Shown here piece by piece: positions 1 through 11,502 of a stretch of 64,000 nt of DNA. Positions within the stretch are counted from its first letter, which is position 1; each line of letters opens with the position of its first letter. Origin of the DNA: Phalacrocorax aristotelis (lineage: Eukaryota > Chordata > Aves > Suliformes > Phalacrocoracidae); contig NC_134280.1 of the NCBI RefSeq assembly GCF_949628215.1, positions 11,171,795 through 11,235,794 of the forward strand, read 5' to 3'. Position numbers and translations under genes: made by a program. The notes under the pieces are model-generated. The model saw nothing but the letters and a program-made list of their open reading frames with translations, searched no databases and was not told where the DNA came from.

Positions 1-1688
1 CACTTTGCATGTACTGTCCACCAGCAGTACAAGCCTCAATTGCTTGTTTGTCCACTTCTCTGAGCAGTGTCTTAGCATGAACCTTAGGGTATTGTGACTC
101 CTGTCTCCCACTGATATTGCTCCTGTTGCTTACACAGATGTGAAACAGTCTGTGAACTTTTGTAGCTCAGTGTTCAGTCAGAACATGACTGAATAGTTGC
201 CCCTGGCCCCTTGCCAGGCTGCTGAACACTGATCCTAACAGCGTTTTAGGTTTTAAATTCTTTCCCAACAATATTTTATAACTTTTTTTTTTCCCTTCCT
301 CTTTTTCTCTTCCTCTATTTTTTAACCAAGACCTATTTTGCTGAGGTATACATGTCTTTTTAAAGGAAAGTAAACTAATGAGAAAGTCTCTCATATAGCT
401 GAGATCACTATTAAACATACCTTAATCCATCTGATTTCTTTGTACACTTGTAACACCAGTTGTTGGATCTGTGTTTAAATTAGATCCTAAGTTTTTCAGG
501 GACTGGCCTATATTGCAGGAGAATGTAAACAAATGAGTTCAGGAAAAGATATGATAAGACTAGCAATCCTTTACTTTTTTAATTTGTTGCTTTGTTGCTT
601 GCTGCAATCTGGAAGCAAGGTTGCATCATGTACATCACCACAACTGTGAGCCAGACAGGACTAGCAGCAGCAAATGTACTGCACTGAAAATACCCTCTTT
701 TTAAGGTAAAAAATGTGGACCACTCTGCTAATGTGAGACAGTACCTCCACTAGGTCTTTCCTTTGTATACCGTGACAGAAGCAGTTAATCAGAAATGACA
801 ACTGCTCTCTAGCCAGGTGAAAATCTGGTATCTTCATTGTTGTGCCAAAAAGAGACTATAGTGAACAAAGCTAGCTCCAAGCCACAAAACTGAGAACAGC
901 AAGACCAAGGGACACAAAGTCCTTTCCCCCGTGGTTCCTCTGTAACACAGTCTGCTATAACACAGAGGTACAAATTCTTATTTTCTGGACAGCAGGTAGC
1001 TCATTTCTTTATGGACTTTTTCCCAATCTCAAGCCCTTTCAGAGTCTAATAAAACAAGAGGATACCACTGTACAAAGAGTACAAAAATTAGTACAGCTTT
1101 TCTGCTAATAATGTTCCCTGTCTGGGCTAAGGAAACTGTCTCGGCCTGTGATGGTGCCCCTCCTACCTTCCCCACTTGTGAGGAACTACAGACACTTGTG
1201 CCTTTTCTTTGCAGGAGGAGAACTTCATCTCTCATTGACAAATACTTTCTCAGAAAAAAAATGTTCTGTTCCTTAAATTTCCTGTGTATTAAATTTGACC
1301 TGGTAAAGGATGGTTATAAATGAAGGTAGTGAGCTTAAAGTTTTATAAACTGAGTGGCAGAAGCTAGCTAAAAACCAAATGGGTTTTTTAGTGCAAGTAC
1401 ACAATGAAAACATAAGAATTTGATGTCCAGAGCTCCAGTGGTCACACTGAAATGCTACCTCCTAAACACCTGTTTGTGAGCGTTTAATATGCAACAATTG
1501 AATTTACCCTGAGAATGAACAGTATTTGCCATCTGAAATGAAACTCATAAAAAAAGCAAGATTATATCAACTGCTACCTTTTTCCTAAAGCAAAAAATGT
1601 TATTTTCATTTGGAGGGTGTATGTTTTGGGTGTTTTTTAAACCTTAGAAGTCTAATCACAAGAGCAGTAAACAATGACTCCAGTTAGC
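1..1688. other. Intergenic, no gene seen
   Basis: AT-rich sequence with only short, unconvincing open frames. In human the gene on this side of ESYT3 is MRAS, but I could not find any RAS-family exon or the MRAS C-terminus here. This may be MRAS 3' untranslated region or spacer; the sequence does not decide it. Confidence 0.5.
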
Positions 1689-2244
1689 TGTCCTGGTTTT
1701 GGCTGCGATAGAGTTATTTTTCTTCCTAGTAGCTGGTATAGTGCTTCATTTTGGATTTAGCATGAGAATAATTTTGATAACACACTGATGTTTTAGTTGT
1801 TGCTGAGCAGTGCTTATACTAAGCCAAGGACTTTTCAGCTTCCCATGCTCTGCCCGGTGCACAAGAAGCTGGGAGGGGGCACAGCCAGGACAGCTGACCC
1901 AAAGCGGCCAAAGGGATATTCCATACCATATGCTGTCATGCTCAGTATATGAACTGGGGGGGAGTTGGCTGGCGGCAGTGATTGCTGCTCATGGCTGGGC
2001 TGGGCATCAGTCAGTGGATGGTGAACAACTGCATTGTGCATCGCTTGCTTTGTTTATTGGTATTATTAGTATTACTAATACTACTTCTTTATCTAATTTT
2101 ATTTAAATTATTAAACTGTTCTTGTCTCAATCCAAGAGGTTTTTTTTCACTTTTACTCTTCCAATTCTCTCCCCCATTCCACCAGGGGGGAGTGAGTGAG
2201 CAGCTGTGTGGTGCTCAGTTGCTGGCTGGGGTTAAACCACAACA
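1689..2244 (+). mobile_element. Solo LTR of an avian endogenous retrovirus, copy 1
   Basis: A block of about 556 bases that starts TGTCCTGG and ends AACCACAACA, giving the TG...CA ends of an LTR. It is collinear over its whole length with the block at 22619-23190, sharing the CTTCCTAGTAGCTGGTATAG stretch, the AGGACTTTTCAGCTTCCCAT stretch and the GGTTAAACCACA end. The TATA-like site near 1944 reads TATATGAA and looks damaged; ATTAAA at 2110-2115 is a possible poly(A) signal. The flanking five bases (TTAGC and TGAAC) match only partly, as expected of an old insertion. No viral genes are next to it, so it is a solo LTR. It resembles LTRs seen in many birds; I do not assign a family name. Confidence 0.75.
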
Positions 2245-5200
2245 TGAACACAAGCCCAGATGTAGCACTGGCTTCTCTGATTCAATAACACTCTCTCTCC
2301 TGCTTTCTCAATAAGAGCAGGGTTGCAAATACACTGCAAACATTGGCTTGGAAACCAGAAACCGGTTAGGACTGCTCATTGTATTACTGAATCAGTTGTT
2401 TAATTTCTCTACCCCAGTTTCCTCTCTTGTAAAGGTGCTTTAACAGCATTAGTGCTACGTATGTTGAACTGCAGGTCAGACAATCAGCTGCTCTGTATTA
2501 ATTTGTCTCCACTAAATGTAATGGAGCCAGAACAGTTTGCAACAGCCAATGATGTGTTTGTAGTCACTTATTCTGATATTCCTCAGTGCTAAGCATTTGC
2601 TGGCTTTTCTATGCACTTCTCTTTTTAACCATAATGCAGGACATCTACCCTTGAGTACCAATCTCAGTATAGCACTTATGCCCTTACATACCACTTATGC
2701 ACTTTTTTCACTTACCAAAGATTTGGGTGACAGAAGAAGTCTGTGGGAAGAGTTTTCTCTAGGACATAGCTTAGAGAGCCTTCCATACCAGCAAGGATAC
2801 CTGCACCTGCACACAAAAATGAGGTAGGAAAGACTTGGAAAACCTGGGCTATTTTGCAAGGCCCTTGGTATTGTATTGCTGTCAGTGACTGATGTGAGCA
2901 ACATGCTTAGCATCAGGTGGGATGCTTGCAGTGCTGTAGATGGTGTCTCTGTTGTTGTCACCAATAAAATACCTATGTAAATCTTAGCTGGATTGAGGAC
3001 TGCTAGCATTTAACCAGATGCCAGGATCTCAGTCCTGGCCAGCAGAGGCCACTAGGAGATTACAGGAAGGGCTGTGGTACAAGGCCCTGGAGGCCTTGTT
3101 CAGCATGCTGCTGCTGGACAGATAGCATCTGGGCTGTGGATTAGGACTTTTACTAAAAAGAAGGAATCTTCTGATGATTTTAAAAATTTCCAAGATTTTA
3201 AAAATGAACTTGGGATGAATATTGCTTTTGCTGCTGGTCTGTGCTCTGAGTAGACTGGTAGTTGCCAGCAATCAGCTGGAGCAGGTGCAGAGGGAAAACT
3301 CTGTATAAAAAGAGATGCAGGATACTATTTGACTTGTGCACAGTGCTAGGGAGGACTTTGTAACTACACCACGCAGTTTGGTACAGTTAGCCAAAGACAG
3401 ACTGTCAGCATGCTTGTGTCAGGGTTTAATGATCGAGCTGAGATGTCGCCTGTCATCCCTTTTGGATGGACAGTAGCAAAAGCTCAGGTGTAACCCATGG
3501 AGCCCAGCTGTCTGTGTCACAGGGATGTGGTGAAGTGGCTGAGGTGGACTTTGAATCTGCTGAGTTTACTGTAATCCCATGATCCTCTTGACAGGGTTTT
3601 TGTGCTTGTGAGCAGCACTGTTAGCTTACTCCAAAGTTGTCTTCTTTCCTCAAGTTTTCCTCAGTCCCTTTGGGTTTTATAAAACCCACCTAATTCCATC
3701 ATGTACTTCCCCAGTCCAAACAATTCATTGTTCTGTGCCTAACTCGATTCAATTCTAGGGTACATATTGCTGTGAAGGGAGAAGCATCGGGTAAAGGGAG
3801 ACAATTTTGGTTTAATAGCCTACTTCCACAGTACTGTGCAATTCCTTTAAGTCTTGAGCTTGTTTGTGTGCTGCAGCTGCTCATGATAAGCTAAGAAATG
3901 TCATCTGAAAATTCACCCAGTGCACATCTTCAAGTGCAAAATTCAGGCACAGAGCAGTTCTGCCTGCTCAAAGAGGTTTCAGGACACTATTGGATTCAGC
4001 ACTGATTCTGCTGTGAACAGGCTTTTCACTGACCTTTCTAGAGCATTGAAGGTAGCACTTCCCCAAATTTGGGGAAGCACACCCTGAAAACAGGTGGTAG
4101 GAGCTCTTCAGAGGGAGCTTTTCAGTCAGGCTGTATACATTTTCCTTTCTCAAAGAAAAGGCTAAGCATGCTAAGCAGAAACTCACTAAGCAGCTGGGAG
4201 GTGCAGCCTCACGGAAAGGCAAGATACTGTCATTGCTCCTTGGCAGTAACTTGACTTAAGGACAGTGGCTTCTGACTGACTGAATTCCCAGCCCTGTGCC
4301 AGCCTGGCTGTGCCGTTGCAAACTGTGCCTGTGCCATCTTTGGCAGCTCGCGTTCCAAGTGAGAGATGGCACACAGGTGTTCCCATGTCAGGATCCATTA
4401 CAATGAAGGGATGTCTGAGCAGGTAAAAATGCAAGCAGTATTCCTCACAGTTTCATGTGTGTTGCTTTTGTTGTTACTCTGTAGGTCTCAATTTGATCCA
4501 TGTCCCACGCTGTGTCAAATACAGACCACAGACTTAAAGAGTGCTCAGGCAAATCTGCATTTTAAATGGACTTTATTAAATGTGCAGTTATGACTGAGCC
4601 CTGCAGCAGAAAGAAAAGAGCAGAAATGGTCAGTTTTTACCTCCCTCCTTTCCTTCTGGGGAGAGAAAGCATAGCAGATGATGTATCCATTACTTCTTTA
4701 AAGCCTGGGTGTAAAGAAAGTAGCTTCATAGGGATGATGTTATTAGGTAAAGCAGGTACAGTTAATCAAGAAACCCTTTTGGTTTGTGACGCTTCAGATG
4801 GAAAGTGCCAGGTAAATAAGATGCAGCCTTGCAAGAAACTTGAAAGTTCTGTTTGTGTGTGTGTGACAGTGAAGTCAACCAGTGAAGAAACAAGAAAGTT
4901 TCTCCTTCCTGGCTTCACCGTTGATGGGGAGGTACCAGGTGGGACAGCAGTTCTGTAGTTAAGGAATTATCTTCCTCCACTACTTGACAATTTTATTGTT
5001 TCACTAAGGTTGAGCACTCAAACTCCTTAAAGAAGAGGTTTCTGTGAACTCAATCAAGTCCTTTAAGCACTTAAAATACAGCAAGATGTATGTTGTACAG
5101 ATTACAGGCTAAGCTATACATTATTAAGCTTGTTCTGGAACTTCATCATAGACTTGAAAGGCAATTTTTACAGCCTAATGTGTGTCAGTAGCCTGTAACA

Positions 5201-8200
5201 GCACGCCCGTTCACTCAGCCAAGTAGAAAAGGATTTAAAAGGATGTGGAGACGATTTTTTTCCTAGAGTTTTCTTTCTTGACTTTCACTAACTGACATAA
5301 CAAAATCTATAAAATATTTTATCCTCCAAGAAATGTGTTGTGCTATTTTTAGACTGAAGACATTGTATCCTGTGCTCACAGCTCCCATTGCAGATATAAT
5401 TGTTCAAACAGAAAAATGGAACAAAATAATGTTATAACAATGGCAAAAGTTAAAACAAACAGATGTAACATGCTGTGCTTCTGAGACTAAAATGTATAGT
5501 ACAATAACAGAAGTTGTACTCAGCAAAGTCTTTTAAAAATAATCTGAAGTTCCCCTGGCTCATTTTAGTTCTCTGCCGATTCTGTTACACAGCCTAATTT
5601 CAGCAAGATTTGATTTTTTGGGTAAGAAATTATTTTTCCTCAATCCAGACTGCAAATTACCTACCAAATCCAGTCTGAATACTAACATCAATGACAGGGT
5701 GCAAAGCCACCTTGTAATAGCACCCAGGGAGCAATCGTAGGTGGACAGGTCATAACTACTCTCAGGTAATCTCTGCTCTTGCTCTATTTTCTGTAGCCTG
5801 CCTTCCTGAAGTGAAAGCTGTTGTGTTCAGCAGGTGGCACTGGCTCCAAGATGACACAAAGGTGTGCTAATGTGGCTTGTGAGAAAAGCTGGGTCGTCCC
5901 TAAAGCCAGGAAAGTGACAGCTCCAGCTCGCAGGCCATCTCCGGAAGCACTAGAAAATGCTGTCCTCAATGTAAGGGAAGTTTATTTTTTCTCTCCCTCT
6001 GCTACCATCATAGCTTGCACTTTGTATTCTCTGCACTTTCTCGTGCCTCACCTGGGCAGTAATATAATTTGTGTGTACAAGACAGAGCTTTTCTCAGTGC
6101 TCTGCTGACCCAGAGGTCCACGGTGCCTCGCAGTGTCAGAGCAGTGTGGGATTTGCTGGCAGGAAGGGCAAGGCTGGGCAAGGCGCACAGGGCCACACTA
6201 CCCTCTTACCTTCAGGAGTGGATATTCTGCATCCTACTGGTCTGCCCTCACATTAATGGCGCCATTGTAGAAAGAACAAGTGAATGTGTGAAACCAATTC
6301 CTGTTACTGGTTTTGTTATATTGCCAAAAGTACCAGCTGTTTGGTGCCTCTCTTTGCTGCCTGTTGTACAAAAGCAGTGAGAAGCCATGAACCAGGCAGA
6401 CTCAGGGTATGGTATGGAGGAGCAAGCACAGTGAAGCAGAGCCTTTAAAGGCAAGAGTCATGTACTCCCAGCCCAGCTTTGCACATATTCCCAACTAAAG
6501 CGCTGGTCTTGCAGTTTTTCACGTGCGATGATTTTTCACATGAGAAGAAATCCTGCTAGCTTTACCAGTCCAGACCAGGTTTATAGATAATACCTAGACA
6601 ATACCTATAATATCTATAGATAAGTCCTAGATCAGGCATGGTTTACCCAGTGTCCCACAGCTAGGCTTGAGGTTGGTATTATTTTATGCCAGTGGAATGA
6701 TTCCCAAAACAGGGTGTACATTCATAATTATTTTCACGACCAAATACACTGCTCCAGGCAGAATAATATACCTGGCTGAGCAATGTAACATGGGCTCATT
6801 GTAGCTGCCCAGCTCATATTTAACTTCTGGACAGAACCGGACAGAATGGAGGAGCCACAGCTTTCACTGGGGAAAAGCACTCTGGGCTCGGTGGGAGTGT
6901 TTGCTTGGGAAGACAGTAGGAGTAGATACAGGGGTTTTGCCCTATGACGGGCAGAGTCTGGATGTGGCTTTGCTTGACAGGGTGAACAGTGCATGGACAG
7001 AGAGTACCAACCCAGGGGAAACTAAACAATAATTCCTTGTCAAGTGACAAGGAGTGCCAAAAGGGGCAACTACTTTAATCAGGTCTTGATACAGAAGTCA
7101 TTCTGTTAACGCAAGGATGAAGGTTTTATCCTTACATAAGCGTTTTCTATTTTGCTGTGGATGCACAGAGAAAAGACAGTGTGCCTCTAAGATTTGCTAG
7201 CATTAATGTGGGAATTTCACACTGGTCACAAACCCTGAAGCCACAAGAAAGTTAGAAAGTCATCTTCAGTAAACCCTTTGATATCTCACTGGTATGCGCT
7301 TAAATGGATATTTCAGATTAATTCCTTTATATTCTGCATATTCTCTATAGTTAAAAGAAAAAGCGTTGGCAGTGGTTTTTCGTAACTCCACACCTTTAAA
7401 GTGGGTTGCCTTAGTTACCGTGGCCAGCTTGAGAGACAGCAAATTTAGTACTAATACATTTTCAAAGCCCTGCGGTTTCTGTAAAATCTCTGTGTCATAA
7501 TCAGCTACAACGTATGCTTTTATCATAGTGTTAATAAGCTACAGTGGTGACGTCTAGCCAAGTTAAATCAGAGGTGAGGATTGTCACAGGTGAGAACAAT
7601 AGCCTTGAGTCACTACCTTAGCGACTGTCCTGTGTATATTGGGAGAAACAGGTTGTGGAATTTCCCTGTAATTGAAAATAGGATTGGCTTCAGGTGGCTC
7701 AGATATCAGGTGCTTGAAAGCAGTCTGCTGCAGCAAGATCATACTTTCCCCAGTAAGAAATTGATAAGTCTTAAGTTGTCCTCTTGATCAGTGATTCATA
7801 TTTCCTCTAACATTTAAGAAAACCACAGGAAACAATTCTTTAAAGGGTAACTGCTATCCATCATAAACACAGTTAACAGAGGTCTCAAAGGCTGTTGACT
7901 TATCTTGTTCTCATGAGTGCAATATTTGGTTTGAGAACAGCTTTCTGTGTAACCTGTTGTGATAAAAGTAATTTTTCACCTCTCCTCTTTTTATTTTGTT
8001 CAACTTCTAAAATTTGAAGTAGTATGAGCTAAAGTTTAAAGAAATCTTATATTATTTGTGTAATTGTTTAAAGTTCCTAAAATCTCTTTAGATCCAGAAG
8101 GGAATTGTCTCTTCACAAGGTAAGGAGTTGGCAGCAAAGGAGAAGCAGTGCCCAAGAGAGTGTGGCTGTTTCTGAGCTCAGGGCCTTGGGGGACAGTGCA

Positions 8201-9089
8201 GGATGCGACATGGAGTTCTGCTTTCATGGAAGCACCTCCTTCACTAAACAGCAGCTGTGGGCTGTGCTGCAGGACTGGAAGTGCTCTGCTCATTCACACG
8301 GAGGGAGCTCTCTTATTATCCTTTAACTTGAACCTAGGGTTTGTGACCAGCTGAGTGAAGAATAAGAAAACCCCCAAAATTGTACTTTATTTATTAAATT
8401 AGCCAGTATGTATTTCACTGCAGCCCCACTGTTTTTTCCTACTCAGTAAGCTGCCACCTGTTGGTGCTCCTAACCTGCATAGTGCTCTGAGTTTGAGCTA
8501 AATATCTCCAACTCCTACAGGGTAATAATTTGAAGGAGGGAAACACTGGATCTACCTTTTATTAAAGGTAGCAAAAGCAACTTCTAAGTCTTCAAAGCAA
8601 CAAAAGAGCCTCCTTTTTTTTCAGAAGCTTCTCTTTTACTGAAAGGTCAGACTTTGAGGCTGAGATTATCTCTGTGAAGTCCCACCCCATGGCTGAAATG
8701 TCATACTGAAAATGTTTTACAAAGCTTTAAATGGCAGCAAGGAAAATAATAGGTCAGCTTCAGTTTTTGGTCCAGTTAGAACAAAACCAGGTGTGTTTTT
8801 GCATGTAAACATATCTCCTGATATATGTACTTGTGCAAACTAACCATTGCATGTGTTTTACTGTACAGTATCAAGAGGGCAGATACTCCTTCAGCTGTTA
8901 GATCCACCAGTTTCTGGTCTTTCTTCCCCACTTTGAAAAGAGAAATGCCCCCTGGGCTCGGACCAGAGGCCCACTTGCTCTCAGTGGCGACAGGAGCTGC
9001 TCTTTAGGGAGAGAGCATGAGCCCAGTCATTTTCTGCAATCCTTTCCCCTCAACCTCCCCCAGCATCCACAGCTGTTGTACCCATGACC
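2245..9089. other. Intergenic, no gene seen
   Basis: About 6.8 kb with no exon I can recognise. AATAAA at 2963-2968 (+) is a possible poly(A) signal and could mark the end of a long 3' untranslated region of the upstream gene. The longest open frame, 130 codons at 4566-4958 (+), looks like chance: its protein is featureless and I know no family for it. Confidence 0.45.
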
Positions 9090-9245
9090 TTAGGGAGTAC
9101 ATTTATGGCCCTCGTTGTTTCAGAATTTATCTAATCCCTTTCTGGACCAGCTGATACTGTCTGCCTTGCAGCTGCATCCAAGTTCTAGAGGCTTACTGCC
9201 CACTGTGTAAAGAAGTACTTTTTAAAGTGTGTTTTATAATGATTT
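9090..9245 (-). mobile_element. Probable ancient CR1/L3-type LINE remnant
   Basis: The stretch TTTATCTAATCCCTTTCTGG, then CTGTCTGCCT, then GTGTAAAGAAGTACTTTT follows the order of segments seen in old, diverged CR1-like copies, read antisense over the end of ORF2. It is far more diverged than the CR1 tails at 9790 and 25319. The edges are approximate, and chance likeness is possible. Confidence 0.4.
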
Positions 9246-9789
9246 ATCTTTGCAACGCCCCCAGGAAGAAGAGCATATTCATCCTCATTTGGCAGAAGGG
9301 GAAGATTAGGGGGGTTGTTTCTAAAAGTACCTGGTAATAGTAGATGTCTCATGCATGAGTTTGTCTAATGTGAGACATGTGAGGCTTGATTTTTTCAGAT
9401 GCCTGAACTGATTTCTGTCCCAGATCAGTCATGCGCAATGATTAACATACAAATGAGGAACACTTGTGGTATTGGTTTGATTTATTGACTGACCCATAAT
9501 TCAATACCAATTCCATGGCAAAGGGGGGCCAAACCTGGTTCTCCCCAGTCATGGTCAACTTCCTTTTCTTGGCAGTTTGTGTCTGGCTCATCATTTGTTA
9601 TCTTGTACAGCCAATATCAAAAAGGGGCCACAATAAAAGCTGGCGTCATTCACTGATGTTCCAGACTTATCCACTGAACAAAGGGTAGCATTTGCCTGAT
9701 CCAGGGAAAACTGCAGTGGAAAACACTGCAGAACAGTGCAATTGCAGCCTGTCTCTTAAGGCATATTTGGAATGGTGTAGAATTAATAT

Positions 9790-10427
9790 CATAGAATCTT
9801 AGAATGGTTTAGGTTGGAAGGGACCTTTAGAGGTCACTTAGTCCAACCCCCCTGCAGTGAGCAGGGACATCTTCAACTAGATCAGATTGCTCAGAGCCCT
9901 GTCCAACCTGAACTTGAATGTTTCCAGGGATGGGGCATCTGCCACCTCTCTGGGCAACCTGGGCCAGTGTTTCACCACCCTCAGTGTAAAAAATTTTTTC
10001 CTTATATCCGTCTAAATCTACCCTCCTTCAGTTTAAAACCATCACCCCTTGTCCTGTCACTACAGGCCTTGCTAAAAAGATTGTCCTCATCCTTCCTATA
10101 GTCCCCCTTTAAGTACTGAAAGGCCACAATAGGGTTTCCCTGGAGCTTCTCTTCTCCAGGCTGAACAACCCCAACTCTCAGCCTGTCCTCATAGGAGAGG
10201 TGCTCCAGCCCTCCAGTCATTTTTGTGGCCTCCTCTGGACCCACTCCAACAGGTCCATGTCCTTCCTGTGCTGAGGGCTCCAGAGCTGAATACAGGACTC
10301 CAGGTGAGGGTCTTGAGCGGAGCAGAGGGGCAGAATCACCTCCCTCGACCTGCTGGCCATGCTGCTGGTGATGCAGCCCAGGATACAGTTGGCCTTCTGG
10401 GCTGCAAGCACACATTGTTGGGTTATA
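9790..10427 (-). mobile_element. CR1 LINE, 5'-truncated
   Basis: The plus strand opens with ATCATAGAATCTTAGAATGG and GGTTGGAAGGGACC, the reverse complement of the CR1 3' end. It runs back into the end of ORF2: the minus strand reads fragments such as HLSYEDRLR and RSREVILPL that are typical of CR1 reverse-transcriptase proteins. Frames are broken, so it is dead. It stops abruptly near GGGCTGCAAGCACACATTG, the 5' truncation usual for CR1. Confidence 0.93.
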
Positions 10428-10668
10428 TCTCTGGGTTATAGATCTTGCTGGGTTACTGCCAGCATTTCAAAAAGCATCTTAGGTTCCCAAATAACGCTGC
10501 ATTCCCTAATGCGTAATTCTCAGTATTTCAAAATCTGAAGCCCCACAATATCCCCATCAAAATCAAAAGAGCAGGAGGAAAAATATGTAGCCTTGTTCTT
10601 CCAAGCAGTGAGCATCCAGAACCAGCAGGTCATTTCCGCCTCACACCCTTCTGTGCTAAGGAGCAGCC

Positions 10669-10925
10669 ATAGAATCATAGAATGTGCTGAGCTGGAAGGG
10701 ACCCACAAGGATCATTGAATCCCACTCCTGTCCCCGCGCAGGACAACCCCAAATTCACACCATGTGTCTGAGGGCATTGTTCAAGTGCTTCTTGAGTATC
10801 ATCAGGCTTGGTGCCGTGACTGCCTCCCTGGGGAGCCTGTTCCAGTGCTCCACCACCCTCTGGGGGAAGAACCTTTCCCTAATATCCAACCTACACCTCC
10901 CCTGGCACATCTTCCTGCCAACAAA
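10669..10925 (-). mobile_element. CR1 LINE tail next to the ESYT3 promoter
   Basis: The copy begins CATAGAATCATAGAATG, the reverse complement of the CR1 3' end, and runs through GCCTGTTCCAGTGCTCCACC before losing similarity close to 10925. On the minus strand the fragment VVEHWNRLP of ORF2 can be read. It is a separate insertion from the copy at 9790-10427, in the same orientation, and ends about 290 bases before the ESYT3 start codon. Confidence 0.9.
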
Positions 10926-11070
10926 GACCCTCCCACCAACGAGGGGGGTCCCACGGTCACCCCCTCGCCCGCCCGCCCGCCTCGCTGGGGCGCCGTAGCG
11001 CGCCTTGCCCTGCCGGAGCTTCGCGGCGCGCTCGCTCGCTAGGGGGCGCCGTGGTGCGGCGGGGCTGGCG

Positions 11071-11101
11071 CGGGGCGGGGCGGGGCGGGGCGGGGCGGGG
11101 C
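11071..11101 (+). repeat. GGGGC pentamer tandem run
   Basis: Six GGGGC units in a row within a longer G-rich stretch, about 115 bases before the ESYT3 start codon. Runs of four G separated by single C can fold as G-quadruplexes, and overlapping SP1 boxes are formed. Confidence 0.9.
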
Positions 11102-11217
11102 GCCCGGCGGCGCGGGTCGCGCCTCCCCGCCGGGCGGGGGCACCGCGGCAGTGGGGCGGGGAGGGCGCACTCGGTAGGGGCGACCCCTCGGAGCCGAGGG
11201 GGGCTCCGGATCGCAGC

Positions 11218-11502
11218 ATGAATCCCGCGGGCGCCTCCTGCGCCGCCGGCCGGCGGCCCGGCGCCCTGCCGCGGCTGCTGCTCTCCTCCGCGGCGCGGAC
11301 GCTGCTCTGGCTCGGTCCCGTCTACCTGGCGGGGTACCTGGGGCTGAGCGGCAGCTGGGTGCTGCTGGGGCTGGCGCTTTGGCTGTGCTGGGGACACAAC
11401 CGGCGGTGGAAGCGCGGCCGGCTGGCTGCCGCCTTCGCGCTTCTGGAGGACGAGCGGGAGGCGGTGTCCCGGGGCCTGGCCGCCCGGCACCTGCCTGCTT
11501 GG
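11218..11502 (+). CDS. ESYT3: ESYT3 coding exon 1
   Basis: Residues 1-95, phase 0, donor GTGAGT. The ATG follows TCGCAGC. It encodes a short Ala/Gly/Arg-rich start, then two adjoining hydrophobic stretches (about 20-43 and 46-59) that form the membrane hairpin, then a basic patch RRWKRGR on the cytosolic side. Confidence 0.95.

Noticed and set aside
4566-4958. 130-codon plus-strand frame in the left intergenic region
   Set aside because: No domain, no splice-phase support, and of a length expected by chance; a (GT)n run encodes part of it.
1-10950. MRAS exons, expected from human gene order
   Set aside because: No RAS G-box motif or MRAS C-terminus could be read in any frame, so MRAS is not annotated.
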